From assembly GCF_018446385.1 (NCBI RefSeq), contig NC_055992.1:103310947-103374946 (forward strand): DNA of 64,000 bases, in the 5' to 3' direction. Origin of the DNA: Zingiber officinale. Its lineage: Eukaryota > Streptophyta > Magnoliopsida > Zingiberales > Zingiberaceae. Shown one piece after another: positions 10,907 to 22,997 of this stretch. Both the position numbers and the translations under genes were made by a program. The notes under the pieces are model-generated. The model was not told the origin of the DNA. It saw nothing but the letters and a program-made list of their open reading frames with translations, and made no database searches. Positions within the stretch are counted from its first letter, which is position 1; each line of letters begins with the position of its first letter.

Positions 10907-10993
10907 ATATAAATGTAGACATATGACCAATGTGATTCTTTATTTCAAAATAAATGTTTACAAAAAGCTAGGCTTTTAGTATACACTCTAACA
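10907..10993 (-). mobile_element. Copia-1 3' LTR, first 87 bp
   Basis: Starts at TGTTAGAGTG (complement, 10993) immediately after the polypurine tract and matches the beginning of the 5' LTR at 19482 and of the LTR at 60191. It is cut off at the CACTA end. Confidence 0.85.
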
Positions 10994-11089
10994 ATCTCCC
11001 ACTTATACTAAAAGACTATGCTGCCATAATTGCTGCCATACATCTGATTCTCATTCCTTCATCATGTCCATCAAAAGCTCTTGCCTTAA

Positions 11090-14060
11090 GGGCCTTAGTG
11101 AAAGAATCCTCCGGTTATCATCTGATGCAATCTAGACGACAACAACTTCTCCTCGTTATACGATGTCTCATATTGGGTGGTACTTGCGCTCTATGTGTTT
11201 ACTTGCCTTATGGGCTCGTGGTTCCTTCAAGTTTGCTACTGTACCACTTATTATTACAATACATTGTAATAATTTTGGACAAACCAGGAATCACATCTAA
11301 GTCCATTATGAAGTCTCTGAGCCATACAACTTCTATGGCTGCCTCAGAGGCTGCCACATACTTAGCTTCCATGGTGGAGTTTGAAAAGCATCTATGCTTA
11401 TCACTCCATTGTAATGACTTTACCTCCTAAAGTAAACACAAACCCCTGAGGTCAACTTACTATTGTCCCTATTTGATTGAAAGTCAAAATCCGTGTAACC
11501 CACAGGGAGCAAATCATCTGCTTGGTAAACCAGCATATAATCTCTAGTCCTTCTCAGGTACTTCAATATATGCTTTACAGCAGTCCAATGTCCTTGTCTA
11601 GGGTTACTTTGATATCTGCTAATCATGCCCATGACAAAATAGATATCCAGTCTCGTGCATAGCATACATTAGGCTTCCTATAGCATAAGGAACTACCTTC
11701 ATCTCTTCTATCTCTTTTGATGTCTTTGGAGACATCTATTTAGATAAAGATACTCCATGCCTAAAGGGTAGAAAACCTTTCTTGGAGTCTTGCATGCTAA
11801 AACGAGCTAAGATTGTATCGATATATGAAGCTCGGGATAAGCACAATATTCTTTTCGTGTGATCTCTTATTACTTTGATCCCGATAATATGTGCGCATTC
11901 ACCCAAGTCCTTCATATCAAATTGCTTGGACAACCATACTCTTAATTCTGACAACACTTTGATATTGTTTATAACTATCAAAAATATCATCTATGTATAG
12001 TACAAGAAATACCACCACGTTTCCATCACACTTCTTGTATACACAAGACTCATCTGAACACTGAATAAATCCATATGACTGGATTACCTCATTAAACCGG
12101 ATGTTCCAAGACCTTGAAGCTTGCTTCAGTCCATAAATAAACCGATTGAGCTTACAAACTAGATGCTAGCTCTTTGCCCTTTGTTATGAACCCCTTTGGT
12201 CGCTCCATATGGATGTTCTCTTCAAGACTTCCGTTAAGGAAAGATGTCTTGACATCCATTTGCCAAACCTCATAATCCATATGAGTGGCAATAGATAAGA
12301 GTATCTGGATAGACTTAAGCATGGCCACATGGCCACTGGCGAAAAAGTTTCCTTATAATAGATTCCCTCTTTCTGAGTATATCCCTTCACAACAAGCCTT
12401 GCTTTGAAGGTGTCCACCTTCCCATCTATCCCTCTTTTCCTTTTGTAGATCCACTTACATCCAATGACTTTTACACCATCTGGTGGTTCTATAAGCTCCC
12501 AGACCTTATTAGAATACATAGATTCTATTTTAGAGTTCATCGCTCTTTGCCAAGATCCTGCATCTTTATCTTGGAGTGTTTCGTCATATGTCCGGGGATC
12601 AGGTTCATGTTCACCAAGGACCAAGTCCGAAGACTCTTCCAAAAACATGAATCTCTCAGGTTGTCTAACAACCCTCCCACTACGACGAGGCACTGTTTGT
12701 TGTTGTGTATCATTTGCGATATGTGTTGCAGTTTCTTGTGATATTTCATCTTGCACTGTTGGTACTAAAGTAGGCGTGTCTTCTCGTATTTCTTCTAGAA
12801 CAATTTCACTCATGGGCTTATGGTTCATTACATAATCTTCCTCTAAAAATCGAGCATTGGTGCTAACAATGATCTTCTGATATTTAGGATTATAAAACAA
12901 TCCACCTTTCGTTCTCTTAGGATATCCTACAAACAGACAAACTTTTGTATGTGATTCCAACTTGTCAGTATCTCCCTTCAGCACATGTGTTGAACTACCC
13001 CATATCCGAATATGACTTAGACTAGGCTTACACCAATTCCATAATTCCATGGGAGTAAAGGGTACTGATTTAGAAGGTACTATATTCAAAATGTACACTG
13101 TTATTTCCAGAGCATATCCCTAAAATGAATTTGGTAATTCTGAATAACTCATCATCGATCTAACCATTTCCATAAGAGTCCTATTCCTTCATTCTGTCAC
13201 ACTATTTTGTTGGGGTATACCACGTGCAGACAATTGGGATTGAATCCCAACCTTTGATAAGTAATTCCTAAACTCTCCAAAGAGGTATTCGCCACCACGA
13301 TTAAACCATAGTGTCTTGATACTTTTATCATGACGTTTCTCCACATCAACCTTGTACTCTTTGAACTTATCAATGCATTCAGACTTGTGGTGCATCAAGT
13401 AAATATATCCATATCTCGAATAATTGTCTATGAAAGAGATAAAATATTCAAAACCACATCTTGCCTGGATAAACATAGGACCACACAAATCAGAATGAAC
13501 CAGTTCCAACACATCTTTGGCTCTATACCCCTTGGCCTTAAAAGGCCTCTTGGTCATTTTTCCTTCCAAGCAAGATTCACAAGTTGGAAAATTTTCCAAC
13601 ACTAATGAACCCAAGAGTCCTTTGAATCCTACTCAAGTTAATATGATCAAGCCTTAGATGCCAAAGATATGTTTGTTTCATTTTCGAAGGTTCCTTTCTT
13701 TTATTAGATTTAGAAGATGTGTTATTAATTTTCATTTGTTGCATCGTGGGAGTTATTGGATTTAGAGTATACAAATTGCCAACGAACGTACCAGAACAGA
13801 TAACTTCCCTATTTATCTTGATAACACCTTTGTTATCATAAATAGACAGAATATCCATCCTTGTATTATTTAGAAACTGAAATCAATTTCTTTCTAAAAC
13901 TTGGTATGTAAAGGAAATTTCTTAAACCCAATATTTTATTCCTATAAACATCTCCCACTGCAACATCTGCTACTTTTGTAGCATTGCCCATGTAAACAGT
14001 GATTTATCCTTCATGTAGTTGTCGGGTTTCCTGGAACCCTTGCAATGATTTGCAGACATG
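11090..14060 (-). pseudogene. Copia-1 pol (protease remnant, integrase, reverse transcriptase, RNase H)
   Basis: In coding order: pre-integrase zinc region (13858-13577; LWHLRLDHINLSRIQ), integrase core (13614-13189; ELVHSDLCGP and FIDNYSRYG carrying two catalytic acidic residues, then GIPQQNSVTE), integrase tail and RT start (13098-12184; GCKWIYKRKRG, FKARLVVKGYTQKEG), more RT (11990-11736; SKQFDMKDLGE), and the RNase H side (11665-11420; GHWTAVKHILKYLRRT). RNase H continues in broken form to about 11090. Frameshifts and stops separate these blocks, for example around 12330 and 12000, so no functional polyprotein is made. The lineage looks Tork/Angela-like, without proof. Confidence 0.88.
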
Positions 14061-14139
14061 ATCAGTGGTTATTATATCTACACGCCAGGTATCGGTAGAT
14101 AACACCACTAAATATGTTCCAACTACTAGAGAATAAGAT

Positions 14140-14602
14140 ATACTTATATTGTTCTCTTCCTACGAGGACAGTCCGCCTACAAATGTCCAAACTGCTTGTA
14201 AATGAAGCACTTGTCTTTCGGCTTCTTCATTCCTACTTTTAGTCCAGTACCTAGAGATCATACAGTCTTGCCTGTCAGCCTGATTCTAGTGTCTGAAGAG
14301 TTCCTTGAGATTGTACATCATGTCATGGCCAGTAGGCATGGTATGATGCTGATGTTGCAGCACATTTGATATAAAAGCCAAATGTAACTCCGCGCCATCT
14401 CATCTGCCTTGACCCATTTCTTATGATACTCAATCTCCTCTTCACTAGAATCACTATTAGGCACATTAGGGTTGACCTCTAACAGTACAAACTTATAGCC
14501 TTCAGCAGTTAGGACAATGTCCAGGTTTCTTTTTCAATCTATGTAATTGGGACCAGTAAGTTTGTTCTCTTTCAGTATAATAGCCAGTGGGTTGAAAGTC
14601 AT
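14140..14602 (-). pseudogene. Copia-1 gag remnant
   Basis: Starts at ATG 14602 with MTFNPLAIILKENKLTGPNY, a typical plant copia gag opening, and continues with KRNLDIVLTAEGYKFVLLEV. An in-frame TGA stands where a Trp codon is usual (after NYID). Further on, near 14230-14160, a CCHC zinc-knuckle remnant is seen (CFIYKQFGHL-stop-ADC) in which the second Cys is replaced by Tyr and a stop follows. The capsid protein is therefore dead. Confidence 0.8.
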
Positions 14603-15685
14603 CTTATGAATCACAAAATAAGTCTTGGTCAAGACTCTAAATTTAGAATAATATTGATTCCTCAAATAATACTATTTAAATTTACCAATACCTCAAAACA
14701 CCGTGAATTTTGCATGCCATGTTTGTGTGGGTGTATATAAATTCAACATTTGTAAGAGGAGGTTTTACCCATTAATTTTATTATCTTGTCATCCTAACTT
14801 TATGACAAATAAAATTAATAGTTGGTATCCCTTTGGTCACACAAATAATAGCAGTGACTCCATTGGGGAGGATACTATTAAATGTGTCTAAGTGTATACC
14901 ATTACTTGATACTTAGTCTATTAAATAGGATTGTGCTCCTTCAGTTGGAGAAAATCACACGCTCCTAAATAATTTCCTATAACCATCCATAAAGGAAGTT
15001 TGACCTAGTGATCCACAAACAAACTCATCCATTGTGGAGGGAGGCACTCAGAGCCAACATGCAAGTTTGTTGCATCACTTACAAACCAGTAATGGAGATC
15101 GTGGAATTTATTTACTAATCCCTCTCCTACTTAGTTATTTAAGGTGAGGAATTTTATCCATGCACACACACATCACAACAAATAAAGCAATAAATATGGA
15201 AAAAATACTTTTCCAACTATTATGGTCTTTTCCATCACTATCCTTCGTGTGTTGCCAACCCTAGCTGCTGCCATCTTTAGCCACCACAATCAGGTCTAGT
15301 CGCCGCATCTATCTTGCTTCTTTTTTCGCTGCGCCTCTGGTCCATAAATAGTACCACGCCTCGCAAGGATACGATCCGCGACAAAAATAGAATTTTACAT
15401 ATATCGATCGTAAATTCCACAAAGAAATGTACATGTAATCTAGATTGAAACAAAAATGTAAAATCCTAAAACTAATATAGCTCCTGCTGTATTTAATACA
15501 TACAATCATACACAAAAATAAAATGCCATTGACATGTCCAAGGGTCTAATCACACACAATCTCTATAAGTCATAATAGTTGGAGCCTACAACCACAGAGT
15601 TAGCATATCCTACTATTATTCTGTCTAAATTATGTATGACATGTGCATAATTAAACTGAAAACCAAACACACAGAGGTAAACACT
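14603..15685 (-). other. Copia-1 leader between primer site and gag
   Basis: About 1.1 kb with no coding frame I recognise; presumably the 5' untranslated leader, perhaps with decayed insertions. Confidence 0.5.
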
Positions 15686-15697
15686 AGCTCTGATACC
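15686..15697 (-). promoter_or_regulatory. Copia-1 primer binding site
   Basis: TGGTATCAGAGC on the minus strand, the classic site complementary to the 3' end of initiator tRNA-Met, two bases inside the 5' LTR end. Confidence 0.92.
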
Positions 15698-15699
15698 AA

Positions 15700-18600
15700 T
15701 TGTTGGTTGTTACTCGAAATATTATATCGGTTCCCCTGTACAAAAATTTTGTTCAAGTCCTGAACCATTCCTAACAATCTATTGTGTTCTTTAGAAATTA
15801 AATTTGGAATCGCAAACAGAACTTAACATTATTGATTCCAAATTCAACTTATCTGTTCTTAGTGGTTAAGACTTAGATAACAAACGATGCTTAACATTAT
15901 TGATCCAAATTCACCCATGTTACTGTTGGAGCAATCTAGTGACCCTAGGTTTTGATGTTTGGGCAAAGGTTTAAGTTAGTTTTATTGTTGTATTTGATAT
16001 GCATTGTGAGTGTGCAGGATACAGGTACAACAAGGAAGTCCAAGTGTGATCTTGGCAAAGGAGGAAAGTCCAAGGATGAGTCTTGGCGGTGTAAGTCCAA
16101 GCATGTAGTCTTGGCAACGTAAGTCTAAGTGTAACTTGGCAATGGATGAAGTCCCGGAGGCGCGACCTCTTGGCAAAGGAAGACCCGACAACAATGACAA
16201 GGCCGATGGAAGCTCCAGAAGGCAAGACGTGAAGGATGGGGAGGCATCCGAGGGATGCAAGGCTGATGGAGGAGGCTAGAAGGCTAGGTCTAGGTTGGTC
16301 GGGTAGGAACGAGTGCTGAGAGATTGTACTCGGAGTAAAATATAAGAATTAGGGTTTACTGTAGCAGCGCTGTAGCGTTACTGTAGCAGTACTGTAGCGT
16401 TACTGTAGCAGTCGACTGCATGTTTTAGCAGTCGACTGGTGCAGTCGACTGGGGCAGTCGACTGGCAGTGAACAGAATGTGTGAAATCGAGCCGTTGGGG
16501 TGTAACGGTCGAATTTCCACAGAGGGCAGTCGACTGCATGTTTTAGCAGTCGACTGGTAGGCGGGGTTTTCAACCCGCGGGCTATAAAACCAAAGCTTGG
16601 GAGCTTGTTTGGATTGACGAAATTAGACTTGGTTAAGGTCTAATTAGTAGTCTACAAGTGCTCAAGAGTTTTCCTTGTGTCCAAGAGGTCTTGGTGAGTT
16701 TGTGGTGAGGTTTCTCCACCCACAAGGAGTTTGAGCTAGCCGGAGGTCTTCCGGGGAGTAATCCACCGACGGATAGGGATCGTCCACCTTACGGACACAC
16801 CGTGGAGTAGGAGCTTTATCTCCGAACCACGTAAATGATCGTGTAGCTTGGTTTGCATTCTTTCTTGTCTTGTATTTTGTTTAGCTTGTTTATTTTTGTA
16901 TTATTCCGCTGCGCAAGCTAACAACGTAGGAAGCGAACGATTTGGGTGAGCCGCTATTCACCCCCCTCTAGCGGACGTCAAGGTCCCAACAGTTACAAAT
17001 TCAATTAAATATTAATTTCAGAGATCAGCTTCCAGGTTAAACATGGCAAGGAACTAGGCCTTCTTGGGTATGGGAGCATCCACCACTTCCTAGATAAAGT
17101 CTTTCAACGAAATTCAATATTTAATTTCCTTATAGTAACCCTAGGTTTAACCAAAAAGAACAATCGAATCACAAGTTCAAAAAACAAAAGAAACACAAAA
17201 TCGAAAACATAAATTCGATAACCTAGATTCATTAGCCTCTTGTGTTTGGTATTTCAAGATCTAAATAAAATGATGAACTAGTTATGATGCGGAAACTAAC
17301 AACTAGTTATACCTTTTATAGCTTATAGACCTCACGATCTTCTGTCGTATTCCTCTTCTTATCTCGGGCGTCGTGTGGGTGACGATCTACCGAGACGAGA
17401 ATCCACCCAAGCTTCCTTCTTCTTCAGCCACCAACCAAGCTCCAAGGGATGCAAAGAAACAAATCCTCCTTTCTCTACTTCTTCTCCAAGCAAAATCCGG
17501 CCACCAAGAGTCTCCTAGAGAGTTGATGCCGCCGGCCAAAGAAGAAGAAAAGGAGGAGAGGATGAGGGTCGACCACCACAAGGAAGAGAAGAGAGGAATA
17601 CTAGATGATATATTGTTATGAGGTGAGGCACCTTTAATTAGCTTCTCTTTTATATTCCTTGGTCTTGGCAAATAAGGAAAGTTTTAATAAAAACTTCCTT
17701 ATTTTCCTTGCCAATGAAAGGAAAATTTAATTAAAATTTCCTTTTCTTGTTTCTATTGGTCGGCCACCTCAAATCCTCCAAACAAGGAAAGTTTTAAACA
17801 CAAAATTAAAACTTCCTAATTTGTTTCCAGAAGTTTTTAAAATAAAAATTTCTCTTTAAAAATTCCCTTCATGGTTGATTATAAAAGGAAACTTTTATAA
17901 ATTAAAATCTTTCTATTAAAATATGTGGATGATTACAAATAAGGAAAGTTTTCTCCAAAATTAAACTCTTCCTTTCAATCTACAAATAAGGAAAGATATC
18001 AAATCTTTCTCTTAAGCTTTTGTAAAAACTATAAAAGGTAAAATTTAATTTTAAAACTCTTTTAAAATCATAAGGATGGATACATAAAAAGAAATTTTTA
18101 TCAAAAATTAAAATCTTCCTTTTAACTACAAATAAGGAAAAATATCAAATCTTTCTCTTAATCTTTTGTAGAAAGCTATAAAAGGAAAGATTTAAATTTT
18201 AAAACTCTCTTTTAAAACCATGAGGATGGTTACAAAAAAGAAAGTTTTATCAAAAATGAAAATATTCCTTTTAACTATAAATAAGGAAAGATATCAAACC
18301 TTTCTCTTAATCTTTTGTAGAAAGCTATAAAAGGAAAGATTTAAATTTTAAACTCTCTTTTAAAACCATGGCTTCCACATAAGGAAAGATTTTAAAATAA
18401 ACTCCTTTGATTTTTATGTGGCCGACCACCTAAGCTTGGGCTCCAAGCTAGGGCCGGCCACCACTTGGTCCATCCAAGGCTTATCTTGGTCGGCCCTTGC
18501 TTGGGCTCCAAGCTTGGCTTAGCCAACCACCTAAAGATGGGTAAGAAGGTGGGTATAAGACTTTATAAATAAGAGGCTACGACAGGGACCAAGAGGAGGA

Positions 18601-19482
18601 ATTGATTTTGGTCTCCCGATGAAATTGAGCTTCCCGTGTTCACCCACACCCAACTCGAGTTCATCAATAATATCTCATTTCACTAAAGAGTTATTATTGA
18701 ACTACCGCACCAATCCCATATTACTATATGTCCTCCTTCTTATCATGAGTGTGTTAGTCTCCCTGTGTTTAAGATATAGAATGTCCACTAATTAAATGAG
18801 TTACTGACAACTCACTTAATTAATATCTAGCTCCAAGAGTAGTACCACTCAACCTTATCGTCATGTCGGACTAAGTCCATCTGCAGGGTTTACATGACAA
18901 TCCTTATGAGCTCCTCTTGGGGACATTATCAACCTAGATTACTAGGACACAGTTTCATTCTATAATCAACAACACACCATATAAATAATATCATTTCTCA
19001 ACTTATCACGCCTATTGATTTATCGAACTAAATCACACTCTTTGATAAATTAAAGAAATAAATATTGAGTATATGTGCTTGTTATTATATCATGATTAAG
19101 AGCACACACTTCCATAATAACAAAGGTCTTGTTCTTTTATGCAAACAGTATAAAAAGAACTTTCCTTAAATGATCCTGTTCAATATACTCAGAGTGTACT
19201 AGTATAATTTTATAGTTAAGATAAACTAATACCAAATTACACTACGACTATTCCAATGGTTTGTTCCTTTCTATCTTAGTCGTGAGCTACTTTTTGTAAT
19301 TTATAAGGAACTGATAACATGATCTTCTGTGTGTGACACCACACACCATGTTATCTACAATATAAATTAATTGAACAACTACACTTAGCATATAAATGTA
19401 GACATATGACCAATGTGATTCTTTATTTCAAAATAAATGTTTACAAAAAGCTAGACTTTTAGTATACACTAACACTCTAACA
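15700..19482 (-). mobile_element. Copia-1 5' LTR (about 2.7 kb without the nested solo LTR)
   Basis: Begins TGTTAGAGTG (complement, 19482) and ends in CA next to the primer site. Removing the nested 1068 bp solo LTR and one 5 bp duplication leaves about 2710 bp, very long for a copia LTR. The 17600-18420 part is rich in repeated AAGGAAAGTTTT and AAACTTTCCTT motifs in both orientations. Short open frames inside (for example 17373-17621) have no recognisable domain. Confidence 0.88.
15924..16991 (+). mobile_element. SIRE-like solo LTR with 5 bp target duplication
   Basis: Starts TGTTGGAGCAATC and ends GGTCCCAACA; both sides carry GTTAC (15919-15923 and 16992-16996), a 5 bp target duplication. 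No internal region is present, so this is the product of LTR-LTR recombination. The start resembles the LTRs of the TR-GAG element at 28612-33487, and it too carries repeated CAGTCGACTG palindromes (six at about 16405-16557). It lies inside the copia-1 LTR, so it is younger than copia-1. Confidence 0.93.
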
Positions 19483-19577
19483 CCGACGCCTACTGTTCCC
19501 TTCGCGGGGAACGCGTCCTCACCTACTCCACTCAGGAGAGCATACATGTTGCCAGTTCGGTCCTCCAGACCAACTGA
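19483..19577. repeat. Fragment of the SIRE-like LTR seen at 22442-22540
   Basis: About 92 bp, including GGGGAACGCGTCCTCACC and ACTCAGGAGAGCATAC, repeat those at 22442-22540 in the same orientation with a few changes. The fragment abuts copia-1 on one side and a gag fragment on the other. Confidence 0.8.
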
Positions 19578-20390
19578 AGACAAAGGAGAAAGAAGAAGGT
19601 GTTGAAGGCGCAAGCAAGACAAAGGAGGCTAGAAAGAAGAAGGTGTTGAAGGCAACATGATCTGAGTCATCAGACGAATCCGACGAAGAAGAACAAACGA
19701 GCTTTCTCGCTCTACCGGTACAAGCGAACATCGTCGAAACCGAGTCCGAGTTCAAGTCCAAAATTGAGAGCGAATCAGATACCGAGTCTGAGCGAAGCCA
19801 CGGATCCGTAGCCGTTTCTGAAGGACCCAAAACCACTGTAAGCACTTTAATTTTTGGTATTAACATAGATAGTCTAGAAAATCTAGTTTCCTACTTATTA
19901 AAGAAATTGGCCAAATCTAACATTCGGATCAAATCACTTCTAAAGGAGGTAACAACTCTTAAAGAAGTGACTAACTCTGAAACCTTGACTGACCCGATTC
20001 AGACTGGAACCTCAACTCAAGTCCAAAAGCTTGAGGAAGAGAATTCCAATCTGAAAACTCAAGTCAAGGATTTGAAGATAACATTGGAACGGTTTACACT
20101 AGGTTCCAAGAATCTTGACTTGATTCTTAGAAAATAGAAAGTCGTATACAATCGATCCGGACTAGGATTTTTAAAAAAATACCAATCTTATCTATCACTT
20201 ATTAATAGACCAAATAGAAATGTAGTCCAAGTATGAGTACCTAAGTTTAACTTGGTCAGTCAAGTTGGACTTGGTCAATATTAGGTCCCCAAGGATCTAG
20301 TCCATTACCTTGATAGACCATATCGAGGTTATGATCCAGGGGAGCCAATAGAAAAACTATCTGGATAAATAGATAAAATCTCTTGATGAT
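19578..20390 (+). pseudogene. SIRE-like copia gag fragment
   Basis: Translated in parts, the plus strand gives a coiled-coil gag segment: an acidic Ser/Glu-rich stretch (19650-19800), then LAKSNIRIKSLLKEV and KLEEENSNLKTQVKDLK (open frame 19907-20137), then RFTLGSKNLDLIL. The last part matches the gag of the TR-GAG element (RFNVGSKGLGMVL, then DRSGLGY against NRSGLGF here). Stops follow at 20135 and beyond, and a later segment reads DRPYRGYDPGEPIE. No zinc knuckle or pol is attached. Confidence 0.7.
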
Positions 20391-20789
20391 TGCTTATTTT
20401 CTTTTCTTTATAATATGCATGTTTAGATTAGGATAGATTAAGGACCTAGGCGTAATTTATACTTGTTTAGTTAAACCTAGGGGTTTCAAAAAGGAAATTA
20501 AATATATGATTTCTTTGAAAGGCTCTGTCTAGAAGTGGTGGATGATCTCATACCCAAGAAGGCCTAATGCCTCGCCACAGCCTGAGAGTCAATATTTGAA
20601 ATGTGTATTTAATTGACTAATTGGAAAACCTAAGTCTAACTCAAATGTAAATTAATCCTTAGGCATAATCTAAATTAAAACTTAACCATCTCACAAAACT
20701 ATATAAGATTCCTTCATTGATAACTTAGAATCGAGTGAGATGGACCCAGGATGAACTTAGTCGAATTTATTTAACCTAAATTAATTTAA
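20391..20789. repeat. Spacer containing a 150 bp module shared with the copia-1 LTR
   Basis: 20475-20640 contains AAGGAAATTAAATAT, TTTCTTTGAAAGGCT, AGAAGTGGTGGATG and ATACCCAAGAAGGCCTA in the order found near the 3' end of the copia-1 family LTR (complement of 17160-17010; also 62450-62536). The rest shows no gene. Confidence 0.65.
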
Positions 20790-21440
20790 TCTAATTAATC
20801 AACCTTAATCGATTTAATAAATTTAACTTAATTAATTTTAATCTTCATAATTAATAATTATTTTAAAAATCATAATTAATTTCATAATTATTTTAAAAAT
20901 CTTAATTTCATAATTAATAATTATTTTAAAAATCATAATTAATCTAATAATCATTTTAAAAATCTTAACTTCATAATTATTTTAAAAATTTTAACTTCAT
21001 AATTATTTTAAAAATCATAATTATTTTCATAATTATTTTAAAAATCATAATTAATTTAAAAATCATAAATAATAATTATTTTAAAAATTATAATTAATAA
21101 TCTTAATTATTAATTATTAATTATTAATTATTTTAAAATCTTAATTAATAATTATTTTAAAATCTTAATTAATAATTATTTAAAAATCATAATTAATTTC
21201 ATAATTATTTTAAAAATCATAATTAATTTCATAATTATTGTACAAATCATAATTAATTTCATAATTATTTAAAAATCATAATTAATTTCATAATTATTTT
21301 AAAAATCATAATTAATTTCATAATTATTGTACAAATCATAATTAATTTCATAATTAATTTCAAAATCTCAATTTATTTGAAAATTATTTTAAAAATCATA
21401 ATTAATTTGAAAATCTCAATTAATTTCAAAAATCATAATT
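20790..21440. repeat. AT-rich minisatellite
   Basis: About 650 bp built from variants of TTTTAAAAATCATAATTAAT and TTCATAATTA, with irregular periods of about 22-31 bp. No coding capacity. Confidence 0.85.
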
Positions 21441-21544
21441 AATCGAAAGACGACAAGAATACCGGTTCTGATCAACTTCGAAAAACTGAAAAGCACCACA
21501 AAGATGTGCTTGACTGGTGGTTGCACCAAATCGAAGTGACCCTT

Positions 21545-21556
21545 GCTCTGATACCA
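21545..21556 (-). promoter_or_regulatory. Primer binding site of the SIRE-like element
   Basis: TGGTATCAGAGC on the minus strand, two bases from the LTR end at 21559. Confidence 0.88.
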
Positions 21557-21558
21557 AT

Positions 21559-22969
21559 TGTTGGATATAGACGCGCTAGGGGGGTGAATAACGCTCGTGG
21601 CTTTCACTTATCATTTTCGAAAACGTTCGAGTAAAGCAGCGGAAAATAAAACACACACAAGAAGACCCAAGTATTTCTACTTGGTTCGGAGCCTTGGGCA
21701 ACTCCTACTCCAAGGCCCGCGATCGTTGATCGCTTTCGGTGGGCAATCACTATCAATCCGTAAATCTTTTACAATGTTAAAGTACAAATACTAAATAACG
21801 AATTATACTAACAGTACAAACAGATGAAGAAAGTCGTCGTCAGTTGTCGAAGTCGTAGAGTGTAGTTGGATCGTTCAGAGCAGCGTACAAGAGCACAGGT
21901 TGTTCAGTTTTCGTTCTTCTCGAAGCTGCTTCCCGAGGCTCCTTTTATAGCCTCTGCAGGACTGATCCAGATCCTCAAAGCTCAAGATCAGGTTTGACCT
22001 GAAGCGGATCGGTCGACCGATCCCCACGTTCGATCGACCAATCAGATGATCTCCTCCTCATCCGATCCGCTTGCTTTGCTTTGATCTGGTCAAGTCCTAT
22101 CCTTTGTTCGGTCGACAGATCAGATGACCTCCTCATTCGATCTGATCCCCCTGGCTTTAATCTGGTCAACTCTCATCCTTGGTTCGGTCGACTGATCCCA
22201 GGTTCGATCAACCGATCCCTCGACTGAACTCAGTCTGCCATCTGAAAATCTGGTTCTTTTGTGCTGTGGTTTGGTCGACCAATCAGGTCGTTCAGTCAAC
22301 CAATCATGGCTAAGTTTGACTCTGCAGAAATGTTAGTTTCCTACAAACCAGAGTTAGACAAATAGCAACTAAAACAAATAAGTTGACAGCTTTCGGGCTG
22401 CCCAGTTCTGACTTCGGATTTTCAACCGGAAACCCTAGGTCGAACAGACTCCTATTGTTCCCTTTGCGGGGAACGCGTCCTCACCTACTCCACTCAGGAG
22501 AGCATACCTGTTGCCAGTCCGGTCCTCCAGACCGACTGGACTTTCTGCCTAGAGTTACCACCTCCTAGGGTTACCACCCCCAGGGTTTTTTGCCACCTAG
22601 GGTTACCTCCCCCTAGGACCTAAGGTTACCTCCCCCTAAGACCTAAGGTTACCTCCCCCCTAGATTTTTCCACCACCTAGGGTTACCACCCCCTAGGACC
22701 TAAGGTTGCCGCCCCTTAGGGTTTTCCTTCACCTAGGGTTACCACCCCCTAGGACCTAAGGTTACCACCCCTTAGGGTTTCCCACTACCTAGGGTTACCA
22801 CCCCCTAAGACCTAGGGTTACCACCCCCTAGGGTTTTCCACCTGCCTAACCGCAGTTAGGACTTTCCTGCAATCTCATTCACACACATTAGATAATAAAC
22901 CAACTTAACTTGAACCCTTTGACATAATCAAAACGCTGGTTCGATCGTCGGATGCTTCTCGCACTAACA
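21559..22969 (-). mobile_element. SIRE-like copia LTR (5' LTR of a minus-strand element)
   Basis: Starts TGTTAGTGCGAGAAG (complement, 22969), ends TATCCAACA next to the primer site; 1411 bp. The part near the 3' end carries several GGTCGACC-type motifs, including the 16 bp perfect palindrome GATCGGTCGACCGATC at 22007-22022. A minisatellite occupies 22550-22860. The internal region to the left is largely replaced by AT-rich repeat, and the opposite LTR is seen only as the 95 bp fragment at 19483-19577. Confidence 0.85.
22550..22860. repeat. CCTAGGGTTACCACCCC minisatellite inside the SIRE-like LTR
   Basis: Five to six irregular units of about 55-60 bp made of CACCTAGGGTTACC, ACCCCCTAGGACCTAAGG and TTAGGGTTTTCC pieces. 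TAGGGTT occurs often, but spacing and context are not those of a telomere array. Confidence 0.85.
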
Positions 22970-22997
22970 GCAGGAGGGTTCATCTGCAGTACAATAC

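Larger units (their letters stand above)
10907..19482 (-). mobile_element. Copia-1: Ty1/copia retrotransposon with 2.7 kb LTR, decayed, 3' LTR cut by CACTA
   Basis: Minus-strand element. From its 5' end: LTR (19482-15700, containing a later solo LTR), primer site (15697-15686), leader, gag (about 14602-14140), pol (about 14060-11090), polypurine tract AGTGGGAGATT (11004-10994), and the first 87 bp of the 3' LTR (10993-10907) before the CACTA break. The gag-pol order protease-integrase-RT-RNase H is the copia order. The LTR start TGTTAGAGTGT and about 2.3 kb of LTR match the plus-strand copy at 60191-62536, so both belong to one family. Coding regions are full of stops and shifts. Confidence 0.88.

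Noticed and set aside
17373-17671. Open frames of 82 and 94 codons
   Set aside because: Inside the copia-1 LTR; the related LTR has frames at 61846-62300 with unrelated sequences.
19519-19866. 115-codon minus-strand frame
   Set aside because: It is the shadow of the Ser/Glu-rich gag segment on the plus strand.
22550-22860. Interstitial telomere array
   Set aside because: TAGGGTT motifs are not in head-to-tail 7 bp spacing; they are part of a 55-60 bp minisatellite.
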